64,000 bases of DNA from Deinococcus aquaticus (GTDB taxonomy: Bacteria; Deinococcota; Deinococci; Deinococcales; Deinococcaceae), in assembly GCF_028622095.1 (NCBI RefSeq), contig NZ_CP115165.1:2043501-2107500 (forward strand), given 5' to 3'. A program made the position numbers and the translations under genes. Below the pieces are notes generated by a model. It saw only the letters and a list, made by a program, of their open reading frames with translations. It ran no database searches and was not told where the DNA came from. Shown here piece after piece: positions 8,876 through 17,952 of this stretch. Every line of letters starts with the position of its first letter. The first letter of the stretch is position 1.

Positions 8876-10339
8876 TCAGGGTAGTGCCTGAAGGTGAGCC
8901 GAATCTGACGCCGCGCCGGGTGTGCGCGGTCCATGGAAGGCGGCCTGGCCTCCCGACAGGTGCAGGTGGTGGGTCAGGCCGGCCGGCGCGTCGGAGGCGC
9001 GGTGCGCGACGATCAGCAGGTGCGTGCCGCCGCGCACGAGGTCCGGCAGCAAGCCCAGGAACGCGGCGCGTGACCCGGCATCCAGAAAGTCCAGGCCCTC
9101 GTCGAGGATCAGCAGGCGCGGGCGGTGCGCGGCGGCGCGGGCCAGCAGCAGCCGCCGCAACTGCCCCTGCGAGAGCGTGTCGGCCGGGCGGTCCAGCAGG
9201 TCCGTGACGTTCAGGACGGCGGCCAGCCGGGTCACCTCGGCGTGCTGCGCGGCGTTCAGGGTGTGCGTGAACCCTTCCGTGCCGTCCCAGGCGCTGCCGA
9301 TCACGTCCCGGCCGGTCCACTCGCGCCGCTGCCGGATGCCCAGTTCCGCGCTGACCAGTCCCACACCGCGCCGCCGGTCGCTCAGCAGGTCGCGCGTCAG
9401 GAAGGGCCGCGTGACCTGCCCGCCCAGGGCGGGGTGCAGTTCCCCGGCGATCAGGCGGGCCAGGGTGCTCTTGCCGCTGCCGTTCTCGCCGGTCACCAGC
9501 CAGTGCTGCCCGGCCTGCCACGACCACGTGAGGGGTCCCAGGGCGCGGTGCCCGTTGCGGTAGACCGCCGCGTTCTCCAGGCAGACCAGCTCACGCGGCA
9601 GTCCGGCAGTGGGGGGGGAGGGCAGGGCCGGCCAGTCCGGCGCGTCAAGGCGGGTGGGGAGCGTCGTCTCTACGCGCCCGTCCTGCACGCTCAGGGTCCG
9701 CCACGGCAGGTCCGGCGCTTCCTCCGGTCGGTGAGAGGCCAGCACGACCGATACGCCCGAGGCGTGCACGGCGGCAATCACGCCGCCCAGCTCCGCGCGG
9801 GCCTCGCCGCTCAGGCCGTCCGTGAACTCGTCGAGCAGCAGCAGTTCCGGCGCGGGCATCAATGCCGCGCCCAGCACTGCCCGCCGCCGCTGCCCGTGAC
9901 TGAGGGTCCGCACGTCCCGCCCCAGCAACGCCCCCAGCCCGGTCAGGGCCGCCACGTCGGCCACGCGCCGCTCCTCGGCAGGAGTGGCCTCCCACAGGTT
10001 CAGGCGCTCGCCGCGCGCCGCGCCCAGCAGCAGGTCCCGCACCGTCACCGCCCAGTCGCGCGTCAGGTAGAACGCTTCCGCGTCCGGGCCCACCACCGCC
10101 AGGGACCGCCGCGCCCGCACCGCCGACTGCTGCTCCTGCCCGCCCAGCCGGTACACCCGCTCGCCGCGCAGCGGGGCGACCTCGCCCGACAGCAGCCTCA
10201 GTAGCGAAGTCTTGCCGCCCCCGTTCGGGCCGCGCAGCAGCAGCGCCTCACCCCGCGCGACCTCCAGCGTCACGCCGCTCAGCAGCGTGCGGCCCCCGGC
10301 CACCACCGTCACGTCCTTCAAGGTCACCAGCGCCGTCAT
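8876..10339 (-). CDS. ModF-like protein with two ABC ATPase domains
   Basis: A 487-residue cytoplasmic protein with two complete ABC cassettes: Walker A GPNGGGKTS near 38 and GENGSGKST near 285, signatures LSHGQ and LSQGQ, and Walker B LLLLDEF and LLILDEG. There is no membrane domain and no permease gene nearby. This layout matches the ModF/PhrA group, whose role is poorly defined (molybdenum-associated in enterobacteria). The ATG at 10339 lies seven bases after TAGACT, a leaderless-type start. It precedes the exported-protein gene in an operon. Confidence 0.85.
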   Translation of the reverse strand: MTALVTLKDVTVVAGGRTLLSGVTLEVARGEALLLRGPNGGGKTSLLRLLSGEVAPLRGERVYRLGGQEQQSAVRARRSLAVVGPDAEAFYLTRDWAVTVRDLLLGAARGERLNLWEATPAEERRVADVAALTGLGALLGRDVRTLSHGQRRRAVLGAALMPAPELLLLDEFTDGLSGEARAELGGVIAAVHASGVSVVLASHRPEEAPDLPWRTLSVQDGRVETTLPTRLDAPDWPALPSPPTAGLPRELVCLENAAVYRNGHRALGPLTWSWQAGQHWLVTGENGSGKSTLARLIAGELHPALGGQVTRPFLTRDLLSDRRRGVGLVSAELGIRQRREWTGRDVIGSAWDGTEGFTHTLNAAQHAEVTRLAAVLNVTDLLDRPADTLSQGQLRRLLLARAAAHRPRLLILDEGLDFLDAGSRAAFLGLLPDLVRGGTHLLIVAHRASDAPAGLTHHLHLSGGQAAFHGPRTPGAASDSAHLQALP

Positions 10340-10420
10340 GCCCGCGAGTCTAGCGGCCCCGGCGCAGCGCAGACGGCAAACCGCGCACGGCGCCGGGCAG
10401 GTGCGTGCTTTGCTGGGGGC

Positions 10421-10993
10421 ATGACCCGCACGCTGCACCTGATCAAGCACGGCCGCCCAGTGACCGACCCGCAGGTGCCCGCGCACGACTGGCCGCTGGC
10501 CGACGATGCCCTGACCGGACTGCCCACCCTGCTGGCGGCCCTGCACCCCCGCCCGGACCTCGTGGCGTGCAGTGTGGAACCCAAGGCGCACGCCACCGCG
10601 CAGGGACTGGCCGCCGCGTTGGGTGTGCCGCTGCGGCCCATGCAGGGCTTGCACGAGCAACTGCGCTACACGGCCCCCTGGCGACCCGACCCGGCCGGGT
10701 TCGAAGCGGACATCCGCCGGGTCTTTCAGTTTCCGGAGCAGGTGGTCAGCGGTGAGGAAAGCGCCCGCGACGCCCTGACACGGTTCACCAATGCCGTCAC
10801 GGCCGTCATGGCGGCCCACCCGCAGCCGTGCGTGGCCGTCGTGTCGCACGGCACGGTCATCAGCCTGCTCGCCGCCCACCTGACCGGCCGTGACCCCTGG
10901 ACGGTCTGGCGGGCGCTGCCACTGCTGGGCAGCATGACCGTGCCCTGGCCGTACCAGCCTGCGCAGGGAACCTTCGCGCGGCCCGGCGCGTAA
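10421..10993 (+). CDS. Histidine phosphatase family protein
   Basis: A 190-residue member of the phosphoglycerate-mutase-like superfamily. The phosphoacceptor region reads LIKHGRP, with Lys where the family normally has Arg (RHG). The second conserved histidine lies in VAVVSHGTVISLLAAHL. The Glu of the active site may be in HEQLRY. Lys for Arg could weaken phosphate binding, so catalysis is not certain. It is followed after 22 bases by the SPFH gene and may be co-transcribed with it. Confidence 0.8.
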   Translation: MTRTLHLIKHGRPVTDPQVPAHDWPLADDALTGLPTLLAALHPRPDLVACSVEPKAHATAQGLAAALGVPLRPMQGLHEQLRYTAPWRPDPAGFEADIRRVFQFPEQVVSGEESARDALTRFTNAVTAVMAAHPQPCVAVVSHGTVISLLAAHLTGRDPWTVWRALPLLGSMTVPWPYQPAQGTFARPGA

Positions 10994-11015
10994 GGAGCGG
11001 TACACAGGAGGCATC

Positions 11016-11936
11016 ATGGGATTCACTGTTTTCGTCAGCGTTCTGCTGCTGCTGGTCATCATTACGCTGCTTGCCGGGGTCAAGAGTGTGCCCCAGGGGT
11101 ACCAGTGGACCCAGGAACGCTTCGGCAAGTTCCAGCGGTCCCTCCACCCCGGCCTGAACCTGATCATTCCGTACATCGACCGGATCGGCCGCAAGGTCAA
11201 CATGATGGAACAGGTCCTCGACGTGCCCAGCCAGGAAATCATCACCCGCGACAACGCGCTTGTCACCGTGGACGCCGTCGTGTTCTACCAGGTGCTCGAC
11301 GCCGCCAAGGCCAGTTACGAGGTCGGGAATCTTCAGCAGGCCAGCCTGAACCTCACCATGACCAACATCCGCACCGTGATGGGCAGCATGGACCTTGACG
11401 AACTCCTCAGCAACCGCGACCAGATCAATGCCCGCCTGCTCGGCGTGGTGGACGAGGCCACCGCCCCCTGGGGCATTAAGGTCACGCGAATAGAAGTCAA
11501 GGACATCAAGCCGCCCGCCGATCTGGTCGCCAGCATGGCCCGCCAGATGAAAGCTGAACGCGAGAAACGCGCCAACATCCTCGACGCCGAGGGCTTCCGG
11601 CAGGCCGCCATCCTGAAAGCCGAAGGCGAGAAACAGGCCGAGATCCTGAACGCCGAGGGCCGCCGGCAGGCCGCCTTCCTGGAAGCCGAGGCCCGCGAAC
11701 GGCAGGCGCAGGCCGAGGCCGAAGCGACCCGCATGGTCAGCGAGGCCATCGCCGCCGGGAACGTGCAGGCCATCAACTACTTCGTCGCGCAGCGGTACGT
11801 GGACGCCCTGAAAGAGATCGCCACGGCCCCCAACCAGAAGACGCTGATCCTGCCGGTCGAGGCCGTCAGTGTGCTCGGCAGCTTGCAAGGCATCGCGGAA
11901 GTCGCGCGTGAGGCCTTCGGCGGCCGCAAGGACTAG
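11016..11936 (+). CDS. SPFH/stomatin-like membrane protein (QmcA type)
   Basis: A 306-residue protein with one N-terminal membrane helix (residues 3-20) followed by the SPFH domain (VPQGYQWTQERFGKFQRSLHPG, then VDVP-type and ITRDN segments) and a long Ala/Glu/Arg-rich coiled coil from about 180 to 245. Such proteins oligomerise into membrane microdomain scaffolds. AGGAGG lies five bases before the ATG. The NfeD-like gene begins four bases after the stop, the usual SPFH-NfeD pairing. Confidence 0.93.
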   Translation: MGFTVFVSVLLLLVIITLLAGVKSVPQGYQWTQERFGKFQRSLHPGLNLIIPYIDRIGRKVNMMEQVLDVPSQEIITRDNALVTVDAVVFYQVLDAAKASYEVGNLQQASLNLTMTNIRTVMGSMDLDELLSNRDQINARLLGVVDEATAPWGIKVTRIEVKDIKPPADLVASMARQMKAEREKRANILDAEGFRQAAILKAEGEKQAEILNAEGRRQAAFLEAEARERQAQAEAEATRMVSEAIAAGNVQAINYFVAQRYVDALKEIATAPNQKTLILPVEAVSVLGSLQGIAEVAREAFGGRKD

Positions 11937-11940
11937 GCGC

Positions 11941-12408
11941 GTGGACTGGCTGCCCACCCTGGAGCGCGTGCAACCCTGGCACTGGTGGGTGCTGGGCGCG
12001 CTGCTGCTGATCCTGGAAGTCGCCGCGCCCGGCGTGTTCTTCGTGTGGCTGGCCCTGGCCTCCTTCGCGCTGGGACTGGTCGTGTTCGTCCTGCCGGTCC
12101 CGGTCGCCGTGCAACTGCTGCTGTTCGCGGCCCTGAGCGTTGCCAGCGTCCTGCTGGGCCGACGCTACCTGAGCCGCCTGCTGCCCGACTCGCCCGAGTC
12201 GAACGGCCTGAACCTGGGCAGCGGCCGGCTGGTCGGGCAGACCGTGACCGTCACGCAGGCCATCGAGAACGGCGTGGGCCGCGTGCGCGTCGCGGACGGC
12301 GAGTGGCGCGCCACCGGCCCCGACACGCCCGCCGGGTCCCGCGTGCTGATCGTCGCGGCCGACGGCGCGACCCTGCACGTCCGTGAGGTCAACGGCACCT
12401 GGACCTGA
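11941..12408 (+). CDS. NfeD family protein
   Basis: A 155-residue membrane protein starting with GTG four bases after the SPFH stop. Two to three hydrophobic helices occupy residues 15-80 (WWVLGALLLILEVAAPGVFF and onward), then an OB-fold NfeDC domain with LVGQTVTVTQAIENGVGRV and GTWT at the end. It lacks the N-terminal protease domain of long NfeD proteins, as expected for the short form that partners a stomatin. Confidence 0.9.
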   Translation: MDWLPTLERVQPWHWWVLGALLLILEVAAPGVFFVWLALASFALGLVVFVLPVPVAVQLLLFAALSVASVLLGRRYLSRLLPDSPESNGLNLGSGRLVGQTVTVTQAIENGVGRVRVADGEWRATGPDTPAGSRVLIVAADGATLHVREVNGTWT

Positions 12409-12429
12409 GCTGATTCAGAGAATGCGGCA

Positions 12430-12457
12430 CGCGGCCAGGGCATCTGCTCTGGCCGCG
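12430..12457. terminator. Hairpin between convergent nfeD-like and ABM genes
   Basis: GCGGCCAG (12431-12438) pairs with CTGGCCGC (12449-12456). No T-run; function inferred from its place between two convergent stops. Confidence 0.45.
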
Positions 12458-12474
12458 CCTGCTGTTCTCCCGGT

Positions 12475-13080
12475 CTACGTGCCGCGCCGCACCGGGTACA
12501 GCCAGGGCCGCAGCGTCCGTGACAGCAGTGGCAGCACCGGCCAGTTCAGGAAGATGGTGGACAGCGTGGCGGTCGCCAGCGTGGCCGCCCAGGCGGGCCA
12601 GTCGCCCGTCACGGGAGCCAGCAGCCACGCGAACAGCATGATCAGCGGGTACACGCCCACCACGCCCACCAGCACGTTCTTCCACAGCGGCGGCGCCGGC
12701 AGCCGCGAGGGCCGGTCGAACCACGCCTCCAGCCCCTGCGCCTCGCGGTACTCGACCTCGCCCGCTGTGAAGCGGTCCAGTTCCGTCAGCGCCTCGCGGT
12801 AGGCGGGCGATGACCGCCACGCCTCCAGCGACGCCCGGTCCCGGAAGCGCACCAGCGTCACGTACTCCGCGACCGGCCCGCTCAGGTCCCGCAGGACATG
12901 CAGCCCCACGAAACCCGGCCGCGCCCCCTGAAGGACGTGCAGGCGGCGTGCCCAGGCCTCGTACGCCTCCAGCTGCGAGCGGCGCACCCGCTCGGTGACG
13001 ACCAGGGTGATGCCCGTCCCGGTCGGGGGAGCGCTGGTGGGTGAAGGATCGGGAGTGGCGGGGTCAAGGTGGGCAGACAT
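12475..13080 (-). CDS. Antibiotic-biosynthesis-monooxygenase-domain membrane protein
   Basis: A 201-residue protein. Residues 22-110 form an ABM-type ferredoxin-like fold (ITLVVTERVRRSQLEAYEAW, GFVGLHVLRD, YVTLVRFRDRASLEAWRSS). Residues 130-190 hold two hydrophobic helices (NVLVGVVGVYPLIMLFAWLL and ATLATATLSTIFLNWPVLPL). ABM domains attached to such helices are a known uncharacterised arrangement; the role is unknown. A TAGACT box lies nine bases before the ATG. Confidence 0.8.
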   Translation of the reverse strand: MSAHLDPATPDPSPTSAPPTGTGITLVVTERVRRSQLEAYEAWARRLHVLQGARPGFVGLHVLRDLSGPVAEYVTLVRFRDRASLEAWRSSPAYREALTELDRFTAGEVEYREAQGLEAWFDRPSRLPAPPLWKNVLVGVVGVYPLIMLFAWLLAPVTGDWPAWAATLATATLSTIFLNWPVLPLLSRTLRPWLYPVRRGT

Positions 13081-13134
13081 CAGCCCCGCAGTCTACCGTA
13101 TCCGGCCTCCACGCCCCATCCGGGGATACAAGAA

Positions 13135-13161
13135 ACCCCCGCCCGAACAGGGGGCGGGGGT
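13135..13161 (-). terminator. rplM-rpsI operon terminator
   Basis: ACCCCCGCCC (13135-13144) pairs with GGGCGGGGGT (13152-13161); read leftward, the stem is followed by TTTCTTGT. Confidence 0.85.
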
Positions 13162-13176
13162 CGCAGCAGTCCGTGA

Positions 13177-13579
<403 letters not shown>

Positions 13580-13581
13580 GA

Positions 13582-14007
13582 TTATTTGACCTCGAGCGTC
13601 TGGGGTTTCTGGGCGGCGTGGGGGTGCGTCTCGCCGGCGTACACCTTCAGGCGGGGGTGCATGGCGCGGCCCTGACGGCCCTTGGGCAGCATGCCGAACA
13701 CGGCGTGCTCAATGACGCGCTCGGGGTGCTTCTTCAGCGCCTCACGGGCGGTTTCCGTCTTCAGGCCGCCCTGGTAGCCGCTGTAACGGGTGTAGACCTT
13801 GCCGTCGAGTTTGTTGCCGGTCAGGGCGACCTTCTCGGCGTTCAGCACGACCACGAAGTCGCCCTGAATCATGTTCGGCGTGAAGTCGGGGCGGTGCTTA
13901 CCACGAATGCGGCTCGCAATCAGCGTCGCCAGGCGGCCCAGGGGCACGTTCGCTGCGTCGACAACGACCCAGTTCTGCTCGTCATTTTTGGGGATGTAGG
14001 TTTTCAC
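13582..14007 (-). CDS. rplM: 50S ribosomal protein L13
   Basis: L13 of 141 residues from the GTG start chosen here: [20 protein letters not shown], then [21 protein letters not shown] and [25 protein letters not shown] ribosome site sits seven bases before this GTG. The frame stays open a further 35 codons upstream, but that stretch overlaps the leader hairpin and is unlike L13. Binds 23S rRNA early in 50S assembly. Confidence 0.95.
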   Translation of the reverse strand: MKTYIPKNDEQNWVVVDAANVPLGRLATLIASRIRGKHRPDFTPNMIQGDFVVVLNAEKVALTGNKLDGKVYTRYSGYQGGLKTETAREALKKHPERVIEHAVFGMLPKGRQGRAMHPRLKVYAGETHPHAAQKPQTLEVK

Positions 14008-14040
14008 CGTGAAACTCCATGAAGATGGGATTTGGCTGCG

Positions 14041-14077
14041 ACACACCCCGCTCCGACGGGGAGACGAAAACGTGTGT
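14041..14077 (-). promoter_or_regulatory. Stem-loop in the rplM leader
   Basis: Outer arms ACACAC (14041-14046) and GTGTGT (14072-14077) enclose a second stem CCCCG (46-50) with CGGGG (57-61). It lies 34-70 bases upstream of the rplM start. In other bacteria L13 binds its own mRNA leader; whether this stem does so is inference. Confidence 0.35.
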
Positions 14078-14085
14078 GTCCGGGT

Positions 14086-14125
<40 letters not shown>

Positions 14126-14137
14126 AAGGCAAGGCTA

Positions 14138-14326
14138 TCAGAAAACGGGGTCCGGGGGCAAGTGCCGGGCCGGAATGCGCGGCGCTGCAGTCAGGTTGAC
14201 GCCGGATAAATACAGCCGTGGGTAGCCCAGTTTTCTCTTGCCGCCACTGGCGTCACTGATCTCTCCGGAATGCAGGGGCGCGCCTGTCTCGTCTTCCCAG
14301 GTACAGACTGGACACACTTCTTGCAC
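14138..14326 (-). CDS. Possible small CPVC zinc-ribbon-like reading frame
   Basis: A 62-codon frame starting with GTG 45 bases after the aroQ stop and in the same frame as aroQ. The start of the product, [13 protein letters not shown], recalls the CPVC-x-WED segment of CPCC-type cysteine-rich proteins, and the in-frame codons before the GTG encode another Cys (HPCQRVQEV). The rest resembles nothing I know. It may be a small operon gene, a broken remnant, or chance; there is no clear ribosome site. The remaining sequence between 14008 and 14371 holds the rplM leader and promoter region. Confidence 0.22.
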   Translation of the reverse strand: MQEVCPVCTWEDETGAPLHSGEISDASGGKRKLGYPRLYLSGVNLTAAPRIPARHLPPDPVF

Positions 14327-14371
14327 TCTCTGGCAGGGGTGGGGGTCAGCAGGCGCAGGCGATCTCTCTGG

Positions 14372-14797
14372 TCACGCCTCTGTCAGGGCTTCCATGCCCA
14401 GGCGGTAGCCCAGGAAGCCCAGGCCGCTGATCTTGCCGCGGCACACGGCGGCCGTGACGCTTTTATGCCGGAATTCCTCGCGGGCGTCCACGTTACTGAT
14501 ATGCACCTCGATGACCGGCAGGGGTTGCCCGGCGATGGCGTCGCGCAGCGCGTAACTGTAGTGGGTGAGCGCGCCGGGGTTGATGACCACGCCGCTGAAG
14601 CCCTGTTCCTGCGCCTCGTGAATCCATTCGATCAGTTGACCTTCGTAGTTGCTCTGGCGGCAGGTGACAGACGTGCCGAGTTCCGCGCCCCAGCTTTCGC
14701 ACTGCCGTTCGAGGTCTTCGAGGGTCTGGGAGCCGTACACGCCGGGTTCACGCAGGCCGAGGCGGTTGAGGTTGGGGCCGTTCAGCACGAGCAGCAT
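14372..14797 (-). CDS. aroQ: 3-dehydroquinate dehydratase, type II
   Basis: A 141-residue enzyme for the third shikimate step. The type II signature NGPNLNRLGLREPGVYG occupies residues 6-22, with catalytic Tyr21. VVINPGALTHYSYALRDAI and VIEVHISNVDAREEFRHKS are the other active-site blocks. It is the last gene of aroC-aroK-aroB-aroQ, 25 bases after aroB. A TAGGCT box six bases before the ATG suggests an additional internal promoter with a leaderless start. Confidence 0.97.
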   Translation of the reverse strand: MLLVLNGPNLNRLGLREPGVYGSQTLEDLERQCESWGAELGTSVTCRQSNYEGQLIEWIHEAQEQGFSGVVINPGALTHYSYALRDAIAGQPLPVIEVHISNVDAREEFRHKSVTAAVCRGKISGLGFLGYRLGMEALTEA

Positions 14798-14822
14798 GGC
14801 CTCAGCCTACCGCCCCGGTGGG

Positions 14823-15929
14823 TCAGGTGGGCGCGGGGTTGTGCAGCGGGGCGGCATGTGTGGTCACGGGGGTCAGTCCCAGGTCCGCGAGGTCCGCCTG
14901 CCAGCCCGTGAATTCGTTTCTCAGGACGCTCTCGGGCACGCGGGTCAGGTACGGGTCGGCCAGGGCGCGCAGCAGCACGAAGCGCACGCCGTCCGCGTCG
15001 GCTTTCTTGTCGCGTGCCATGAACGGGGCCACGTCCTCGTAGGTCAGGGCAGGCAGGGGAGACGGCCGCTGCCAGCGCAGGAACGCCCGCGTGTGAGCGG
15101 TCAGGTCCTCGCCGCCCAGCGCCAGCGAGAGCCGCGCGGCGTAATGGAGGCCGTACCCGACCGCGTCGCCGTGCGCCGCGCCGTGATGCGTGACGGCTTC
15201 CAGCGCGTGCGCCAGCGTGTGCCCGAAGTTCAGGTAGGCCCGCTCGCCCCGTTCGGTCAGGTCGCGGGTCACCACGCCGGCCTTCACGGCGATCGCGTCG
15301 GCCAGGGTGTCTTCCAGCAGTGCGCCGCCAGGCCGGAACTCGGGGTCCAGCACGCGCGCCAGCAGGCTGGGGTCACTGATCAGGCCGTGCTTGAACGCCT
15401 CGGCGGCGCCCTCGCGGAACACCGCGCCGGGCAGGGTGGACAGAGTGCGGGTATCGCACCACACGGCTCGCGGTGGCCAGAACGCCCCCACCAGATTCTT
15501 GCCTTCCGGCAGGTTCACGCCGGTCTTGCCGCCCACCGCGGCGTCCACCATGCCCAGCAGCGTGGTCGGCAGGGTGTAGAACGCCACGCCCCGCAGGTAA
15601 CTCGCGGCCGCGAAGCCCGCCAGGTCGGTCGCGGCCCCACCGCCCAGGCCCACGACCGCGCCGTCACGGGGAATGTTCGCCCCGGCCAGCCTCGACAGCA
15701 CGCCGCCGAGCACGTCCAGGGTCTTGCAGTCGTCACGGGCGGGCACCTCGATGGTCAGGGCCGGGTTCAGGGCGGCCTGCACCTGCGCCACGAACTCGCG
15801 TGGCAGGTCCACCGGATGAATGAGTGCCACGTGCCGCTCCGGGACGCTCAGGCCAGCCAGCAGGTCCGCGCCGACCGTGACCGTGTAGGCACCGGGCTCT
15901 CCGGCGTGGCCGACCTCAATCCGCCGCAC
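14823..15929 (-). CDS. aroB: 3-dehydroquinate synthase
   Basis: A 368-residue NAD- and metal-dependent enzyme that converts DAHP to dehydroquinate. Visible are [41 protein letters not shown] (NAD and metal region), [10 protein letters not shown] and [10 protein letters not shown]. The GTG start overlaps the aroK stop by about 12 bases, implying translational coupling. Confidence 0.97.
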   Translation of the reverse strand: MRRIEVGHAGEPGAYTVTVGADLLAGLSVPERHVALIHPVDLPREFVAQVQAALNPALTIEVPARDDCKTLDVLGGVLSRLAGANIPRDGAVVGLGGGAATDLAGFAAASYLRGVAFYTLPTTLLGMVDAAVGGKTGVNLPEGKNLVGAFWPPRAVWCDTRTLSTLPGAVFREGAAEAFKHGLISDPSLLARVLDPEFRPGGALLEDTLADAIAVKAGVVTRDLTERGERAYLNFGHTLAHALEAVTHHGAAHGDAVGYGLHYAARLSLALGGEDLTAHTRAFLRWQRPSPLPALTYEDVAPFMARDKKADADGVRFVLLRALADPYLTRVPESVLRNEFTGWQADLADLGLTPVTTHAAPLHNPAPT

Positions 15930-16521
15930 GGTGATCCCCCCCGGCGCCACCCTCGGGCGCGGCGGCGGCCCAGGCGTGCTGCACGTCCGCCCAGTCCCAC
16001 AGCCGCTCGATGATCTCCTCGACGATTTCCTCGCTGGGCCGCCCGTCGCTGTGCACGTGAATGGTGCCCTGCCGGTACACCGGTTCGCGTTCATCCATCA
16101 TCGAGCGGATGGTCGAGAGGGGATCCTCGACGCGCAGCAGCGGCCGGTCGCTGTGCTTGGTGCGCTGGTACACCGTTTCCGGCGTGGCCCACAACACCAC
16201 GACCGGGCCGCGCTCCAGCAGCTGACGGCGGTTCTCCTCCTGAATGAAGGTCCCGCCGCCCAGGCTGATCACCGCGTGCTCCAGGCGCGTGACGCGGTGC
16301 ACGACCTCGTGCTCGCAGGCCCGGAAGTACCCCTCGCCCTCCTGCTCGAACACCTCGGGGATGGTCTTGCCCACCACCCGCGTGATCAGCTTGTCGGTAT
16401 CCACGAAGTGCAGCGCCAGCGCCCGCGACAGCTCCCAGCCGATGCGGCTTTTCCCGGTCCCCATGAAACCGGCCAGAGCCACCCACGACACGGGGCGCTC
16501 AATGAGGCCGGAACTGAACAT
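15916..16521 (-). CDS. aroK: Shikimate kinase
   Basis: From the ATG at 16521 the product has 201 residues. Walker A is [12 protein letters not shown], the shikimate-binding Asp is in FVDTDKLI, and SLGGGTF and SDRPLL complete the site. The frame remains open upstream to a GTG at 16686, nine bases after the aroC stop, adding 55 residues whose codons keep the GC3 bias; that longer start is a real alternative (see findings). It overlaps aroB downstream. Confidence 0.93.
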   Translation of the reverse strand: MFSSGLIERPVSWVALAGFMGTGKSRIGWELSRALALHFVDTDKLITRVVGKTIPEVFEQEGEGYFRACEHEVVHRVTRLEHAVISLGGGTFIQEENRRQLLERGPVVVLWATPETVYQRTKHSDRPLLRVEDPLSTIRSMMDEREPVYRQGTIHVHSDGRPSEEIVEEIIERLWDWADVQHAWAAAAPEGGAGGDHRAAD

Positions 16522-16695
16522 GGGGGACAGTGTAAGGGAATCCCCGGCGAGCGGCGTGACGGATGCACCCTCCGTGAGCGCCACCTCCGGCGGAAGTTCC
16601 CGCAGGTGCCCGTTCAGGCCGTCCTCCAGGCCCGCCAGGAAGGCCGCCAGTGCCCCCGCGCCTGCCTGCTGCGTGTCGCTCAGCACGCGCCCGCC

Positions 16696-17844
16696 TCAGT
16701 ACGCCTGGGCGAAGGCGCGGGCCGCCGCCACGCGCTCCTGCAATTCGGGCAGGGTATCGCCGCCGAACTTCTCCAGCATCGCCTCGGCCAGCACCCAGCC
16801 CACCGCGCACTGCAACACCACGCCCGCCGCCGGAACGGCCGTCGTATCACTGCGCTCACGGGCCGCGTCGGACGGCTCGTGCGACACCACGTTCACGGTC
16901 GGCAGCGGCTTCATCAGCGTGGCGATGGGTTTCATGGCGACCCGCACGATCAGCTCCTCGCCGTTCGTCATGCCGGCCTCCAGCCCACCCGCGCCGTTCG
17001 TGTCACGCGCGTACGTCCCGTCCCGGTAGTACACCGCGTCATGCACGCCACTGCCGGGGCGAGTGGCGTTCTCGAAGGCCCGGCCGATCTCCACGCCCTT
17101 CATGGCCTGCACGCTCAGGCACGCCTGCGCGATCCGCCCGTCCAGCTTGCGGTCGTAATGCACGAACGACCCCAGCCCCACCGGCAGGCCCCGGAACCGG
17201 ACCTCCAGAATGCCGCCCAGCGTATCGCCGTCCTTCTTGGCCTGATCGATCCGTTCGCGCATCTGCCCGGCGGCGTCCGCGTCCGGCGTGCGCAGGTCGC
17301 TGTCCTCGATCACGTCCAGCGCGTCCCAAGAGAACGGCTGCCGCGTCTCGATGCCCGCCAGGTTCGCCACGTAGTTCGCGCCCTGCACACCCAGCTCGCC
17401 CAGTAGTTTCAGGGCCACGCTGCCCACCGCCACGCGCGCCGCCGTTTCACGCGCACTGGCGCGCTCCAGCACGTCCCGCAGGTCCTTGTGCCGGTACTTG
17501 ATACCGCCCGTCAGGTCCGCGTGACCGGGCCGCGCGTCCGTCAGTGACTTCTTGCGAGGCTCGCCGCCCGGCTCGGGCGACATGATCTCCGTCCAGTTCC
17601 GGTGATCCTTGTTCGCAATGGCCAGCGTGACCGGCGCGCCCGTCGTGCGGCCCGCCCGCACGCCACTCAGGATCTCGGCCTCGTCCGTCTCGATGACCAT
17701 GCGCCGGCCCCGGCCGTACCCACCCTGCCGCTTTCGCAGCCACGGGTCGATATCACCCTTGCCCAGATTCAACTGCGCAGGCAGCCCCTCGATGATGGCC
17801 GTCAATTGCGGCCCGTGCGACTCCCCGGCGGTCAAGTACCTCAT
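16696..17844 (-). CDS. aroC: Chorismate synthase
   Basis: A 382-residue FMN-dependent enzyme of the last shikimate step. The N-terminal signature MRYLTAGESHGPQLT, the RPGHADLTGGIKY block, the ERASARETAARVAVG block and the GMTNGEELIVRVAMKPI region are intact. First gene of the aro cluster. TACAGT lies eight bases before the ATG with no ribosome site, so a leaderless message is likely. The phosphate-transfer and dehydratase genes follow directly. Confidence 0.97.
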   Translation of the reverse strand: MRYLTAGESHGPQLTAIIEGLPAQLNLGKGDIDPWLRKRQGGYGRGRRMVIETDEAEILSGVRAGRTTGAPVTLAIANKDHRNWTEIMSPEPGGEPRKKSLTDARPGHADLTGGIKYRHKDLRDVLERASARETAARVAVGSVALKLLGELGVQGANYVANLAGIETRQPFSWDALDVIEDSDLRTPDADAAGQMRERIDQAKKDGDTLGGILEVRFRGLPVGLGSFVHYDRKLDGRIAQACLSVQAMKGVEIGRAFENATRPGSGVHDAVYYRDGTYARDTNGAGGLEAGMTNGEELIVRVAMKPIATLMKPLPTVNVVSHEPSDAARERSDTTAVPAAGVVLQCAVGWVLAEAMLEKFGGDTLPELQERVAAARAFAQAY

Positions 17845-17903
17845 ACCACCGGACTGTAGCGCCCCTCCGCGCCCCGCACGGCAGGCATGACCAAACAAAC
17901 ACG

Positions 17904-17936
17904 CCCCCCGGGCCGCAGCGCGCGGCGAGGGGGGCA
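17904..17936 (-). terminator. Terminator of the pil operon
   Basis: GCCCCCC (17904-17910) pairs with GGGGGGC (17930-17936); read leftward the stem is followed by GTGTTTGTTTGG. Confidence 0.6.
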
Positions 17937-17952
17937 GAGTGGACGCGAGGGG

